In this document: positions 33,183 to 41,988 of the stretch, one piece after another | How positions within the stretch are numbered: position 1 is the stretch's first letter | Layout of the letters: the number at the start of each line of letters is the position of its first letter | NCBI RefSeq assembly: GCF_000223215.1 | Contig: NC_017243.1 | Coordinates: forward strand, 930,001-994,000 | Origin: Brachyspira intermedia PWS/A | Lineage (GTDB): Bacteria; Spirochaetota; Brachyspiria; Brachyspirales; Brachyspiraceae | Length of the DNA stretch: 64,000 bases | Direction: 5' to 3' | Translations under genes and position numbers: made by a program | Notes under the pieces: model-generated | Told to the model about the DNA's origin: nothing | Database searches by the model: none | The model's input: the letters and a program-made list of their open reading frames with translations, nothing else

Positions 33183-35147
33183 TTAAGCATGAGTTACCCA
33201 TTCATGGTCATAATCGTATTCTTTGTAATTTCCTTTGAATACAACGCCTTTTACTACTAATTTTTCATCTAATACAACTAAATCAGCAATATATCCTTCT
33301 TTGATTCTGCCGTATTTATCATCTATGCCCATAACCTGAGCAGGGTAGAGTGAAGCCATTTTTAAAGCCTCTTCTACTGTAGCACCAACTTCATTAACTA
33401 CATTTCTTACAGATTGACTCATAGTTATAGATGAACCTCCTAAAGTACCGTTATCATCTATAAGTCTGTTTCCATCCCTATGTATTTTTTTGCCGGCCCA
33501 AATATATTCTTTTATTTCCGGAGCAGCAGCTGGAGCTATAGCATCAGTTACTATACATATATGACCTGTTTTTAATTTGTATGCAAGTTCTACTGAAGCA
33601 AAATCACAATGTACACCATCGCATATTAAACCAGCATACATATCTTTTGTTTCAAGTACAGCACCAACAGCACCCGGCTCTCTTGAACCCCAAGGACGCA
33701 TAGCATTGAATAAGTGAGTTGCAAAAGTTATGCCATAAGGTATTTTCTCTTTTATTTCTGCATAAGTGCCGTTAGTATGTCCTACTGATACAACCTTTCC
33801 TCCCATAGCAAATTCTTCTATCACTTCACCGTCAACCATTTCAGGTGCTACTGTTACCATTACACATTTTGAAGCATTGATTTTATCTATCATTTCCATA
33901 TTAGGTTCTCTTATAAATTTATCATTATGAATACCTCTTTTTTCATGTGATATATAAGGTCCTTCAAAATGTATTCCTAATACGCCTATTACTGATAAAT
34001 CTTCTATACTGTTAAACAAGTCTATGATTTTTAACATATAATCATCACCGTTTGTAATTACAGTAGGTAAATATGAAGTACAGCCATATCTTTGACAAAC
34101 TTCATTCATGTTTTTTAATGTTTCTATAGAAGGATCAGCATTAATATCATAGCCTCCTATACCATTAACCTGCAAGTCTATATATCCAGGAGCTACTATC
34201 TTTCCTCCTAAATCTATTCTTGTAATAACAGCATCAACATCAATTTCTTTTTCTACGCTTTTTATGACATTATTTTCTATAACAATACAATGTCCATCTA
34301 TAAACTTTTCACCGTCAAATATTTTGATGTTTGTAAGAGCATAATAAGATTTATAAAGTCCTTTAATAAGTTCTTTAGGATGTAAACTTTTGCTTTCCAA
34401 ACTCTTAGCATATTTATAAGTTTTTACTTTTAAATCGCTGCTTGATTCTTCATCGGCAACAATAATAAGTTTTTTATGTTCCTGTAATACTGAAGTAGGG
34501 TAGAATTGGCTTATAGCTCCTTCAACACAATGAGCCAAAGCATCAGAAACATCGTATCCGCTAGCCATAACAAGTACATATTTTGCATTAAATGCTTCTT
34601 CAAAACCTAATGTAAAACCTTCTCTTGGGAACATTTCTATAGGCATATTGAATTTTTTAGATTCATAGCTTCTTATTATTTCGCTTATCTTTTTATCTCT
34701 AACGCTTCCTTCTAATGATGAGCTTGGAGTATTAAGTAAGAAACTTCCATCTTCAGCTAAATTATCTATCAATAAAGTGATATTGCCTAATTCTTTTATT
34801 AAATTAGCCATTCTTTTAGCTTCTTCTTTCCTATTTGCTACATTACTGTCAAATAAATGTACATTTTCTTTAGGTATATCTATAAATTTTAAAAAATTAT
34901 CTTCTAAATATTTTTGTGATATATTTGAATCTATATATTCACCAGATGAAACTATATGAATATTTTTGAAAGATACTATATTATCATTGTAGAAAGATAA
35001 TAATTTTTGATAATACGATTTATTGACATATCTTAAAGGAAAAGATAACACAAAGGGCTTGTCTTGATCTGCATAGTCTAATATACATTTAACAGTATAA
35101 TAAGCAGCCCATTCATAAACGCTTTCATTTGTAATAATGATTCTCAT
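33183..35147 (-). CDS. NagB-like domain fused to N-acetylglucosamine-6-phosphate deacetylase
   Basis: A 654-residue fusion. Residues about 1-265 resemble glucosamine-6-phosphate deaminase (NagB): ITNESVYEWAAYYTVKCI, IPKENVHLFDS and LEGSVR. But the catalytic motif DGHxAFNEPGSSL reads DGSFLLNTPSSSL, so the catalytic His and Glu are lost. Residues about 270-654 are a complete deacetylase (NagA): IDLGGKIVAPGYIDLQVNG, GIHFEGPYIS, GHTNGTYAEI, THLFNAM, CDGVHCD, and the catalytic Asp in IVTDAIAPAA. The deacetylase half is expected to be active; the deaminase half is probably binding or regulatory. It is the last gene of a four-gene operon, 14 nt after a second NagB-like gene. Confidence 0.87.
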   Translation of the reverse strand: MRIIITNESVYEWAAYYTVKCILDYADQDKPFVLSFPLRYVNKSYYQKLLSFYNDNIVSFKNIHIVSSGEYIDSNISQKYLEDNFLKFIDIPKENVHLFDSNVANRKEEAKRMANLIKELGNITLLIDNLAEDGSFLLNTPSSSLEGSVRDKKISEIIRSYESKKFNMPIEMFPREGFTLGFEEAFNAKYVLVMASGYDVSDALAHCVEGAISQFYPTSVLQEHKKLIIVADEESSSDLKVKTYKYAKSLESKSLHPKELIKGLYKSYYALTNIKIFDGEKFIDGHCIVIENNVIKSVEKEIDVDAVITRIDLGGKIVAPGYIDLQVNGIGGYDINADPSIETLKNMNEVCQRYGCTSYLPTVITNGDDYMLKIIDLFNSIEDLSVIGVLGIHFEGPYISHEKRGIHNDKFIREPNMEMIDKINASKCVMVTVAPEMVDGEVIEEFAMGGKVVSVGHTNGTYAEIKEKIPYGITFATHLFNAMRPWGSREPGAVGAVLETKDMYAGLICDGVHCDFASVELAYKLKTGHICIVTDAIAPAAAPEIKEYIWAGKKIHRDGNRLIDDNGTLGGSSITMSQSVRNVVNEVGATVEEALKMASLYPAQVMGIDDKYGRIKEGYIADLVVLDEKLVVKGVVFKGNYKEYDYDHEWVTHA

Positions 35148-35160
35148 GTATATTCTCCTT

Positions 35161-35933
35161 TTATTTTATATTTTTTTCTATTTTCATAAATACGGTTTGA
35201 CTTGATAATCTCAAAGATGATTCATAGTCTGCTATTACTGTAACATCACTGTGTTTTTGTAATTTGCTTAAAGGTGAAGAATTACTTATTCCCTGTTCTA
35301 AACAATCTCTTAAAGAACATGAATTATCTATTCCAGATGATGTTAGCAGTACAGTATCAACCATATCTATAAATCCCATACCCATACTAAATACAGTAGT
35401 AGGCACTTTGCTTTCATCTTCAAATTTATTTTTAATTTCATTTACAGAATGTTCGCTTAAAGTTTTTATTCTAAATAATGAAGATAATGATGACATTCTT
35501 TCATTTCCTGCAGAAGTTGAATCAGCAGTGAGCGAATACCATATAACATCGAATCTTCCTATTTTATTTATTATTTCAAGCTGTTTATCCATTTGAGATT
35601 CATCACCACTTCCATCAAATAAAAATACATTTTCTTTTGGTATATCTATTTTTGAAAGCAAATTTTCTTGTAAAAAATACGCTTTACTGTTTTTATCTGT
35701 CGGGGCTAAACCTATATATTCCGACTGCTGAAATATAAATATATTTTTGAAATTAATTTTATAGTTTTTAACATTTTCCACTATTTCTTTATAGATATCT
35801 TTAGTATCATCTTGACTGGAAACAGAGATGTAAAGTTTTTCTTTTTTTCCTGTTTCTTTTCTAAGAAATTTAGAATATGTTTTGCTGTGAATACGGTATA
35901 ATCTCGATATGAATCAGCTATATATATATTCAT
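35161..35933 (-). CDS. NagB-like protein split by a -1 frameshift at an A_AAA_AAG site
   Basis: The ATG at 35933 follows AGGA and opens a 50-codon frame (MNIYIADSYRDYTVFTAKHI) that ends at 35781. The rest of a NagB-like protein continues in the -1 frame to 35161 (GKKEKLYISVSSQD, then FKNIFIFQQSEYIG, IPKENVFLFDG). Codons 29-31 read GAA AAA AAG, the canonical slippery heptamer (35841-35847); a -1 slip there joins the frames into about 257 residues, close to NagB length. The catalytic DGH region reads ADSTSAGNE, so it is degenerate like its neighbour. It is recoded, phase-variable, decaying or a sequencing slip. A GTG at 35781 could also start the downstream part. Confidence 0.65.
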
Positions 35934-35960
35934 TAATAAGTCCTTTATAATTAATTAAAA

Positions 35961-38717
35961 TTAATCTGAACTTATTATAACACTTTCCCTATTTTCTGTA
36001 TATAGTATATTGTTTATTTTATTTGTATTATCTGAAGTATTTATATAATCTTCTATATTTATATAGTATTGTTTATTTCCGGCAGTGAAGTTCAAATTTG
36101 TACTTGTGAAATTTCCTATATTTATATTAGGATTTAAAATATTTCTTCTCATACCAATAGGAACATTATTTTTCGGCATTGTGCTTACTATTATCCAAGG
36201 TTCAAATTTCTTTACATTTTCTCTAGTTGATACTTGTGCTGTATATAATTTATTCTGTCCTATATTAGTTTGAATAACATTATATTCTAATTCATTTGAT
36301 GAAAGTATTTGTATATATGTATAAGAGTAAGCACCGTCTATAATGAATTTATTAGATTCATTATCAAAAGTTATAGGAAGTTTTGAATTTACATTCCATT
36401 TATATTTATATCCGTAAACATGATATTCTCTTGTTATATCAGGCAATGCTTCAATATTTTCTTTTATTATCAAAATATTAGGTTTTAAATAGTAAAATCT
36501 TCTATCATAATTTTTGAGATTTACAGGGTATGTATATCTTTGATTTGCTTTAGCATGAGCATAGAACATCTTATAATAATTAGTGATATTTTCTATATAA
36601 GAATAACTGCCCATATTTTCTTCTATTTTGTCTGTATCTATTGATATGCCATTATGAAAATCAGCATCTTTGAAAATAGTATAATTATTAGAATCAAAAT
36701 TGTATCCTAATTCATCTATTATAGAATCTCCGTAATTGTAATATACGAAGCTCATTCTATCATTATGATTAAGTCCGAAAGACTCATCTGCATTTCTTCC
36801 TTTTGCATATACTGCCAAATAAGGAGCATTTAGAGCTTTTATATTTTCATTATAAATAGCAGTTTGTATTTTTTTCAAAAGTAAAGTTTCAAATTGAAAA
36901 TCAACAGTAGAATTAACATTATCTTTAAGATAGTAATTATTCCACATTAATACATAAGGAAGATATCTTATATCAGCAGATTCGCTTTGTGCAAATACAG
37001 CATAATTTTTATATAATGGATTAGCATACATTTTGCTTAAAAGCTCCATAACTGCATTTCTAGCACCTGTATCGAATCTTAATTTGCTTCTATTATATAT
37101 TCCAGTATATCCTATAGGCAAAGTATAGCCTGAAGGATATCCTACTATTGATAAATATTTTCCTATATTTCTAAATGATTCTAAAGTGAAAGCATCAAAT
37201 ATACCTACATTTTTTAATGATAATGCATAAGTTAATATAGGCATAATAGTATCAAATGCTTCACTTATTGAAGATTTAAAACTTCCGTCACTTTCGAACA
37301 TAGAAAATACCATGCTGTTTATATAATTCATAGAAAAATAATGCCAATTTCTAATTTGATCCTGATTGACATTTTCATTAAGCATATTGATTGCTATTAA
37401 GCCTAATGTTGTAACATATTTTATTGTGTTTTTATTTCTGTATTCTGATGGATTTTCTACTATATAATTATAAAGTGTTTCTCCATATTTTATAAATTCC
37501 TGCTTCATTAAAACTATTTCTTCAGGAGAAAACTCATCATACATTAAATCAAATGGCATAAGCAAAGAATTAGCCAATATATTAACAGCATCTATAACAT
37601 TATAATTTTCTATTTTTGTTTCATCTAAATTTACTATATCCCTTATCATCTGCTTTATTTCATATTTTAGTAAATTATTATTAGGTTCAAAAGCAGCTTT
37701 TAAAGACATAACCATTGTATGGGAAGGAAGATTTTCAAAGTATAATTTATTAGTATCATCGGTAAATGAATATGCTATGTTGTTAACAGACCATTTACCC
37801 ATATTTGCTGAAGTATATGATTTGAATGCATTTATATTTCTTAAAAGCACAGAAGGCTGAAGTCTTGTTGCCCTATATAATAAATTGTATAAAACTTCAA
37901 ATGTTTGCTTATCTATAAATACAAAAGGTCTTGGTATATTAAAAGTTTTATTTGTTATAGGTATTATCTTTGTACTGCTATCATCTATAAAGAAATGGTA
38001 AATTTTTCTTAAATTTGTATCTCCGTTTTCATCGAATGCTATATACCATTTTCCGTTTTCTAATGTATTAGTTATAGAAAAGAAACTATTATTTCTCAAT
38101 GTATATTCATAACGTGTTGTAAATGAAAGCTCTTTAGATATTGATATTCTAGTGAGAGTTGTTCTTTTATTTATCATAACGAAAGGAGGGTTGCTTTTTG
38201 CTATATGTCCGCTTTCTGGAAGTATTAATGCTATATTTTCTCTTGTTTTTCTTTTATCATCATATTGATTGATTGCAATTTTTACTTTATCTTTTGTATC
38301 AACATTTCCTACAGTTTCTATACTTACAGATAATTTATCCAATTTATCTTTTTCTAATGGCGGAGTAAAATTTGTAGCGTATAATGTAAGGTTTATATTT
38401 CTATTAACTAATGGATTTTCTATAGAAAGTTTTTTTGTTATATCATTTTCTTCTACTTCTATATTTAATTGTATAGGTATATTATCAGAATCTATATTAT
38501 AAGTTAATGATATTCCTTCATTTATTTTTACGCTTTTTCCATATTTTAAATTTATAAATTTAGGATACTGTTTATTATATTCAGGATATGTAATGGTATA
38601 AGAATTATCTTTTTTATCGTAAACGGCTTCTATTTCTCTATCTACTACTTTTTTTTGAGAGCATGATAATATAGGTATTATCAATAATGCTAATATAATT
38701 CTTATAAGCTTTTTCAT
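35961..38717 (-). CDS. large lipoprotein, possible polysaccharide-lyase-like fold
   Basis: A 918-residue lipoprotein. The signal ends IIPILSCSQ (Cys19). Residues up to about 270 are beta-rich. A long helical region follows at about 280-620 (LLYRATRLQPSVLLRNINAF, VNILANSLLMPFDLMY, YINSMVFSMFESDGSFKSSI). The last 250 residues are beta-rich again (MSFVYYNYGDSI, FYYLKPNILIIKENIEALPD). A helical toroid followed by a beta sandwich is the layout of chondroitin AC / heparinase-like lyases, and DGSFK and YYLKPNILII are suggestive, but no catalytic set can be assigned by eye. The operon with NagB/NagA-type genes fits an amino-sugar glycan role. Low certainty on function. Confidence 0.55.
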   Translation of the reverse strand: MKKLIRIILALLIIPILSCSQKKVVDREIEAVYDKKDNSYTITYPEYNKQYPKFINLKYGKSVKINEGISLTYNIDSDNIPIQLNIEVEENDITKKLSIENPLVNRNINLTLYATNFTPPLEKDKLDKLSVSIETVGNVDTKDKVKIAINQYDDKRKTRENIALILPESGHIAKSNPPFVMINKRTTLTRISISKELSFTTRYEYTLRNNSFFSITNTLENGKWYIAFDENGDTNLRKIYHFFIDDSSTKIIPITNKTFNIPRPFVFIDKQTFEVLYNLLYRATRLQPSVLLRNINAFKSYTSANMGKWSVNNIAYSFTDDTNKLYFENLPSHTMVMSLKAAFEPNNNLLKYEIKQMIRDIVNLDETKIENYNVIDAVNILANSLLMPFDLMYDEFSPEEIVLMKQEFIKYGETLYNYIVENPSEYRNKNTIKYVTTLGLIAINMLNENVNQDQIRNWHYFSMNYINSMVFSMFESDGSFKSSISEAFDTIMPILTYALSLKNVGIFDAFTLESFRNIGKYLSIVGYPSGYTLPIGYTGIYNRSKLRFDTGARNAVMELLSKMYANPLYKNYAVFAQSESADIRYLPYVLMWNNYYLKDNVNSTVDFQFETLLLKKIQTAIYNENIKALNAPYLAVYAKGRNADESFGLNHNDRMSFVYYNYGDSIIDELGYNFDSNNYTIFKDADFHNGISIDTDKIEENMGSYSYIENITNYYKMFYAHAKANQRYTYPVNLKNYDRRFYYLKPNILIIKENIEALPDITREYHVYGYKYKWNVNSKLPITFDNESNKFIIDGAYSYTYIQILSSNELEYNVIQTNIGQNKLYTAQVSTRENVKKFEPWIIVSTMPKNNVPIGMRRNILNPNINIGNFTSTNLNFTAGNKQYYINIEDYINTSDNTNKINNILYTENRESVIISSD

Positions 38718-38736
38718 TATTCTTTTTATCCTGTAT

Positions 38737-40317
38737 TTATTCCATTCTAACTCTATGCAAGCCTCTTAAATAGTAAGTGATATCTTGTATGTTTTTATCT
38801 ATCATCTGCTTATATTCATCAGGTATATTCTGATCTCTTATAAGTTTGAACATTTCAAGACCTTCCTGTAAATTACCGAACAAACTTATTCTAGCAGCAT
38901 TTCTTAATATTCTTTTGTATTTAGAATAGTAAGTGTTTTCAGGCATATTATCAAAACCATAAGTGATTACAAGTTTCTTTTCATAATCATCTATATCATC
39001 TAAAAGTTTCATTCTCATAGTAGGTGTTTCACTGGCTGGTCTTAATTGAGATTCAGGTTTAGCCAATTTAGCACTTTCTTTAGGAGCTTCAACTTTAACT
39101 GTGATATTAGGCTGCTGTCCTTGTTGAGGAGCTTGTCCTATTTGCTGAGTAGAATCAGGAGAAGCTACTATAGCTTGTCCGCCTGCAGGAGGAGTATATC
39201 CTTCATTAATTTCTACACGGCTATTTTCTATTTTATCAATAATAGTGAAAGGTCTTTTACTTAAATTTTCATCTTTTGTACTTTCTGAATCTTCCAATCT
39301 GTTTTCAACGAGAGTTTCTAATTCTTCAGATGCTTTGTTTAATCTTTCTTCGCCTTCAGATAAAACGGATACAGATTCTGCTTCTTTTTCAGCTTCTTCT
39401 CTTTCTTTTTCTTTCTGCTCTCTGTAATCGTCCATAGCAGCACATAATAAAGTTGCTAATTTTGTAATGCCTTCTTCTGTTTTGGCATCCATATTTGATA
39501 ATAAATTACCATCATTATCATCTTCATCATCAGCAGCTATATAACTTTTTCTCATTGTAGAAGCTATATCTTTAGCAGAACTTTTTATATCGCCTCTTAT
39601 TTCTTTAAGTTTTTCTTCTTCTTTTTTTAGAAGTTCTCTTTTTTTATCTAATGCTTTTGATTCTTTTTCTATCTGCTTTAATATTCTCAAATTTTCTTTA
39701 TATTGTTCTTTATCTTCTTTTGAAAGTTTATTTGTATTTTTCTTAGCATTTTTTAAATCTGCTACAGCTTCTTTTAATTTTGCTCTTAATTCTTTCTTTT
39801 CTTGTTCTGATTCTAATAATTGCTCTTTTAATGCTTTAATTTCTTTTAGAGCTTCTCTGTCTGTTTTGGCACTTTTTGAAGACATTTCGCTTTTTGATTT
39901 TAAAGCTTCTCTTGCCTTCTGTTTTAATTCTTCATTTTTTAATTCTATTTTTCTTTTTTCTTCTTCTAATTTTTGATTGGTTTTTTCTAATTTCTCCAAT
40001 CTTTTTTGAAGTTTATTTATCTCAGCATTACTGCTTTGTGTTCTGGCAGGTATAGATTTTTTTGATTCTAAATCTTCTATTATTTTTTTGTATTTATCTT
40101 CTATTTTCTTTTTTTGTATATCTACTACTTTTTTATATTTTTTATTTAATTCAGCTATTTTTTCATCAGACTTTTGCAACTTTAATCTTAATTCTTCAGA
40201 TAATTCCTTATATGAAATTCTGCCAGTAGTTTTTTCTTCTGCTGTTTTGGATGCAGTTTTTTGGTGTCTAAAGTTTTTTAGTAGTCTTTTTTTAGTATCT
40301 GTCTTTTTTACAGCCAT
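38737..40317 (-). CDS. coiled-coil protein, unknown
   Basis: A 526-residue soluble protein. Residues about 35-250 are a long, highly charged coiled coil of Lys/Glu heptads (KIAELNKKYKKVVD, LQKRLEKLEKTNQKLEEEK). An acidic and then Pro/Gln-rich linker follows (about 290-400, with QQIGQAPQQGQQPN). The C-terminal 100 residues are a small helical domain (YYSKYKRILRNAARISLFGN, then YLRGLHRV). There is no signal or membrane segment. It is first in the four-gene cluster, 20 nt before the lyase-like lipoprotein. A structural or scaffolding role is inferred. Confidence 0.7.
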   Translation of the reverse strand: MAVKKTDTKKRLLKNFRHQKTASKTAEEKTTGRISYKELSEELRLKLQKSDEKIAELNKKYKKVVDIQKKKIEDKYKKIIEDLESKKSIPARTQSSNAEINKLQKRLEKLEKTNQKLEEEKRKIELKNEELKQKAREALKSKSEMSSKSAKTDREALKEIKALKEQLLESEQEKKELRAKLKEAVADLKNAKKNTNKLSKEDKEQYKENLRILKQIEKESKALDKKRELLKKEEEKLKEIRGDIKSSAKDIASTMRKSYIAADDEDDNDGNLLSNMDAKTEEGITKLATLLCAAMDDYREQKEKEREEAEKEAESVSVLSEGEERLNKASEELETLVENRLEDSESTKDENLSKRPFTIIDKIENSRVEINEGYTPPAGGQAIVASPDSTQQIGQAPQQGQQPNITVKVEAPKESAKLAKPESQLRPASETPTMRMKLLDDIDDYEKKLVITYGFDNMPENTYYSKYKRILRNAARISLFGNLQEGLEMFKLIRDQNIPDEYKQMIDKNIQDITYYLRGLHRVRME

Positions 40318-40530
40318 TATAAAGCACCTGCCATTATATTATAATCCTTATTAGTATTAACGGAAAAAATTTAAATTTACTAATAAAAATATTTTTTTAT
40401 TTACATAATACCATATTTCTTAAATAAAATTAAGTCTTTTATGCTTGAAAAATATTTTGTATGATGTTATAATTTTTAGCAACAAAATAATATTTATAAT
40501 ATAAGAAATTAATTTTAAGGAAAAATATAT

Positions 40531-40890
40531 ATGAACGCTTTACTAACTTTAGGAATCGTAGTTTATTCTATAATATGTGTACTACTAATATTGATAATAA
40601 TTATACAAGGTGGTAAAGCTGAAGGTTTATTTTCAAGTGCTCAGGCTAATGTTTTGGGCAGTCAAAGAGGAAATGCTTTAAGTAAGGCTACTACTTTTCT
40701 TTCTACTATATTTATAGTAGGGGCATTACTTATATCTGTTGCTATAAGCACTCAGAAAACTGCTTTTGAAAATGTTACAAATACTCCTGCTAATACTACA
40801 ACTACTCAGCAGCAGCCATCAGCTCCATTAACAGCACCTACTAATGCTGATACAACTATGGAAAATACAAATACTGTTTCTAATCAATAA
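40531..40890 (+). CDS. secG: protein translocase subunit SecG
   Basis: A 119-residue protein with two membrane segments (about 4-26 and 54-74) joined by the conserved loop GGKAEGLFSSAQANVLGSQRGNALSKAT. The last 40 residues are a Thr/Gln/Asn-rich tail not found in short SecG proteins. SecG assists SecYEG export. AAGG lies upstream of the ATG. A terminator follows at once. Confidence 0.92.
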   Translation: MNALLTLGIVVYSIICVLLILIIIIQGGKAEGLFSSAQANVLGSQRGNALSKATTFLSTIFIVGALLISVAISTQKTAFENVTNTPANTTTTQQQPSAPLTAPTNADTTMENTNTVSNQ

Positions 40891-40930
40891 ATATAATTAT
40901 CTAATTAATTAGATTGAAAAATATATAAAT

Positions 40931-40965
40931 AAAAAGAACTGTTTATAAAATAGCAGTTCTTTTTA
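40931..40965 (+). terminator. intrinsic terminator of secG
   Basis: AAAAAGAACTG pairs with CAGTTCTTTTT around a 12-nt loop, followed by ATTTTT. Confidence 0.8.
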
Positions 40966-40979
40966 TTTTTGCTTATTTT

Positions 40980-41434
40980 GTAGTATATACCCAAACAATT
41001 ATATTTTGTCAAAAATTATTTTGTTATTTTTATTATTTGTGGGGACTAGCCCTGCAAAGCACACAGTCGTGCCGCTCTGCGTACTTCGTAACACCCCCAG
41101 TTCTTTTACCGACGCTCTGCGTGCCGTAGGCAAGGTACCTTTCGGTATTGGTATAAGGCGAAGCCCGCCTGCGGCGAGAACCATACCGAAGTACGCCTAC
41201 GGCGAAGAACGGCATTTTTAATCCAAATTTAGGATATATCCTATATTTAATAAGTATTTTTCAAATATAAAGTTCTATCAATTGCGTTTTTACGAAGCGT
41301 GCCGACGAAGTCAAGCTCACGTAGCATACCTTTGGTATGTGTAGGCAGCAACTTTGGCGAAGCCGTGTCAAAAAAGTTGATAATGCATCTGCAAAAATAT
41401 TAAAATTGACAAAATATAGTTGTCTAGCTATAGA
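40980..41434 (+). repeat. dispersed mosaic repeat, copy 3 (longest, with extra modules)
   Basis: This copy shares with copy 1 the left arm (AACAATTATATTTTGTCAAA), GTGGGGACTAGCCC, CACCCCCAGTTCTTTT and the central TATATCCTATATTTAATAAG to CGAAGCGTGCC block. Extra GC-rich palindromic modules are inserted between these blocks (for example between GACTAGCCC and CACCCCC). The right end is again a promoter-like TTGACA-17 bp-TATAGA (41406-41434). Short frames within it are not genes. It fills the 544-bp gap between secG and the next gene. Confidence 0.7.
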
Positions 41435-41986
41435 TCAATATTTTATTTTGATTTTTTTGGTATTTATGCTATTAGTTTTGACTAGATTATTATCGAAACG
41501 CAGTATTATTTCTAGTTTATTAGCTTCTTTCCAATAATTTTTATCAAAGTTAAGCTCAAATCCTATTCTTTGACCTACAGGGAATCTTATATTATTAAAA
41601 GAACGATCTCCTGAAAATATTAATTTTCTATATTTGTATAATGAGAAAGAAGTTCTTAGTATTTCTACACTTTCAGAATTAGTGTAATTAGAATTTTCAA
41701 GTTCTATAGTTGTTATTATAACATCATCAATAGACTGTGCTTTATTAATCTTTACTATTACATCAGTTTTAGGCTTTAAAGCTTCAAATAATGGTATATT
41801 ATTAAAGAATCCTTTTTTATACAAAAGCATACCAACTACAGCTAATGTAAGAAAAGTACCGTATAAAAACATGAACCATCTTCTTGCAAATATACTTACT
41901 TCTCTTTTAGGAGCTGGAGGTTTTATATCTCTTTTACCATAGAATTCTAATTCTTTTTCTTTAGGGTCGTAAACTTCTCTAGGCAA
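41435..41986 (-). CDS. single-pass membrane protein, unknown
   Basis: A 183-residue protein. A basic cytoplasmic head of about 38 residues (KRDIKPPAPKREVS) precedes one membrane segment near 39-57 (FLYGTFLTLAVVGMLLY). A beta-rich outer domain of about 120 residues follows. No known motif is recognised. It starts 2 nt after the stop of the nnr gene, so it is cotranscribed with it. A promoter-like sequence at the end of the adjacent repeat points into this gene from the opposite strand. Confidence 0.75.
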   Translation of the reverse strand: MPREVYDPKEKELEFYGKRDIKPPAPKREVSIFARRWFMFLYGTFLTLAVVGMLLYKKGFFNNIPLFEALKPKTDVIVKINKAQSIDDVIITTIELENSNYTNSESVEILRTSFSLYKYRKLIFSGDRSFNNIRFPVGQRIGFELNFDKNYWKEANKLEIILRFDNNLVKTNSINTKKIKIKY

Positions 41987-41988
41987 AT

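Noticed and set aside
35161-35781. A normal independent 206-residue gene starting with GTG at 35781
   Set aside because: It would lack the N-terminal strand and helix of the NagB fold, which are present in the next frame upstream with a proper start and ribosome site.
40999-41537. Several 60-71 codon frames on both strands near the third mosaic repeat
   Set aside because: They arise from GC-rich palindromic modules and lack ribosome sites; the last one also runs into the gene at 41435.
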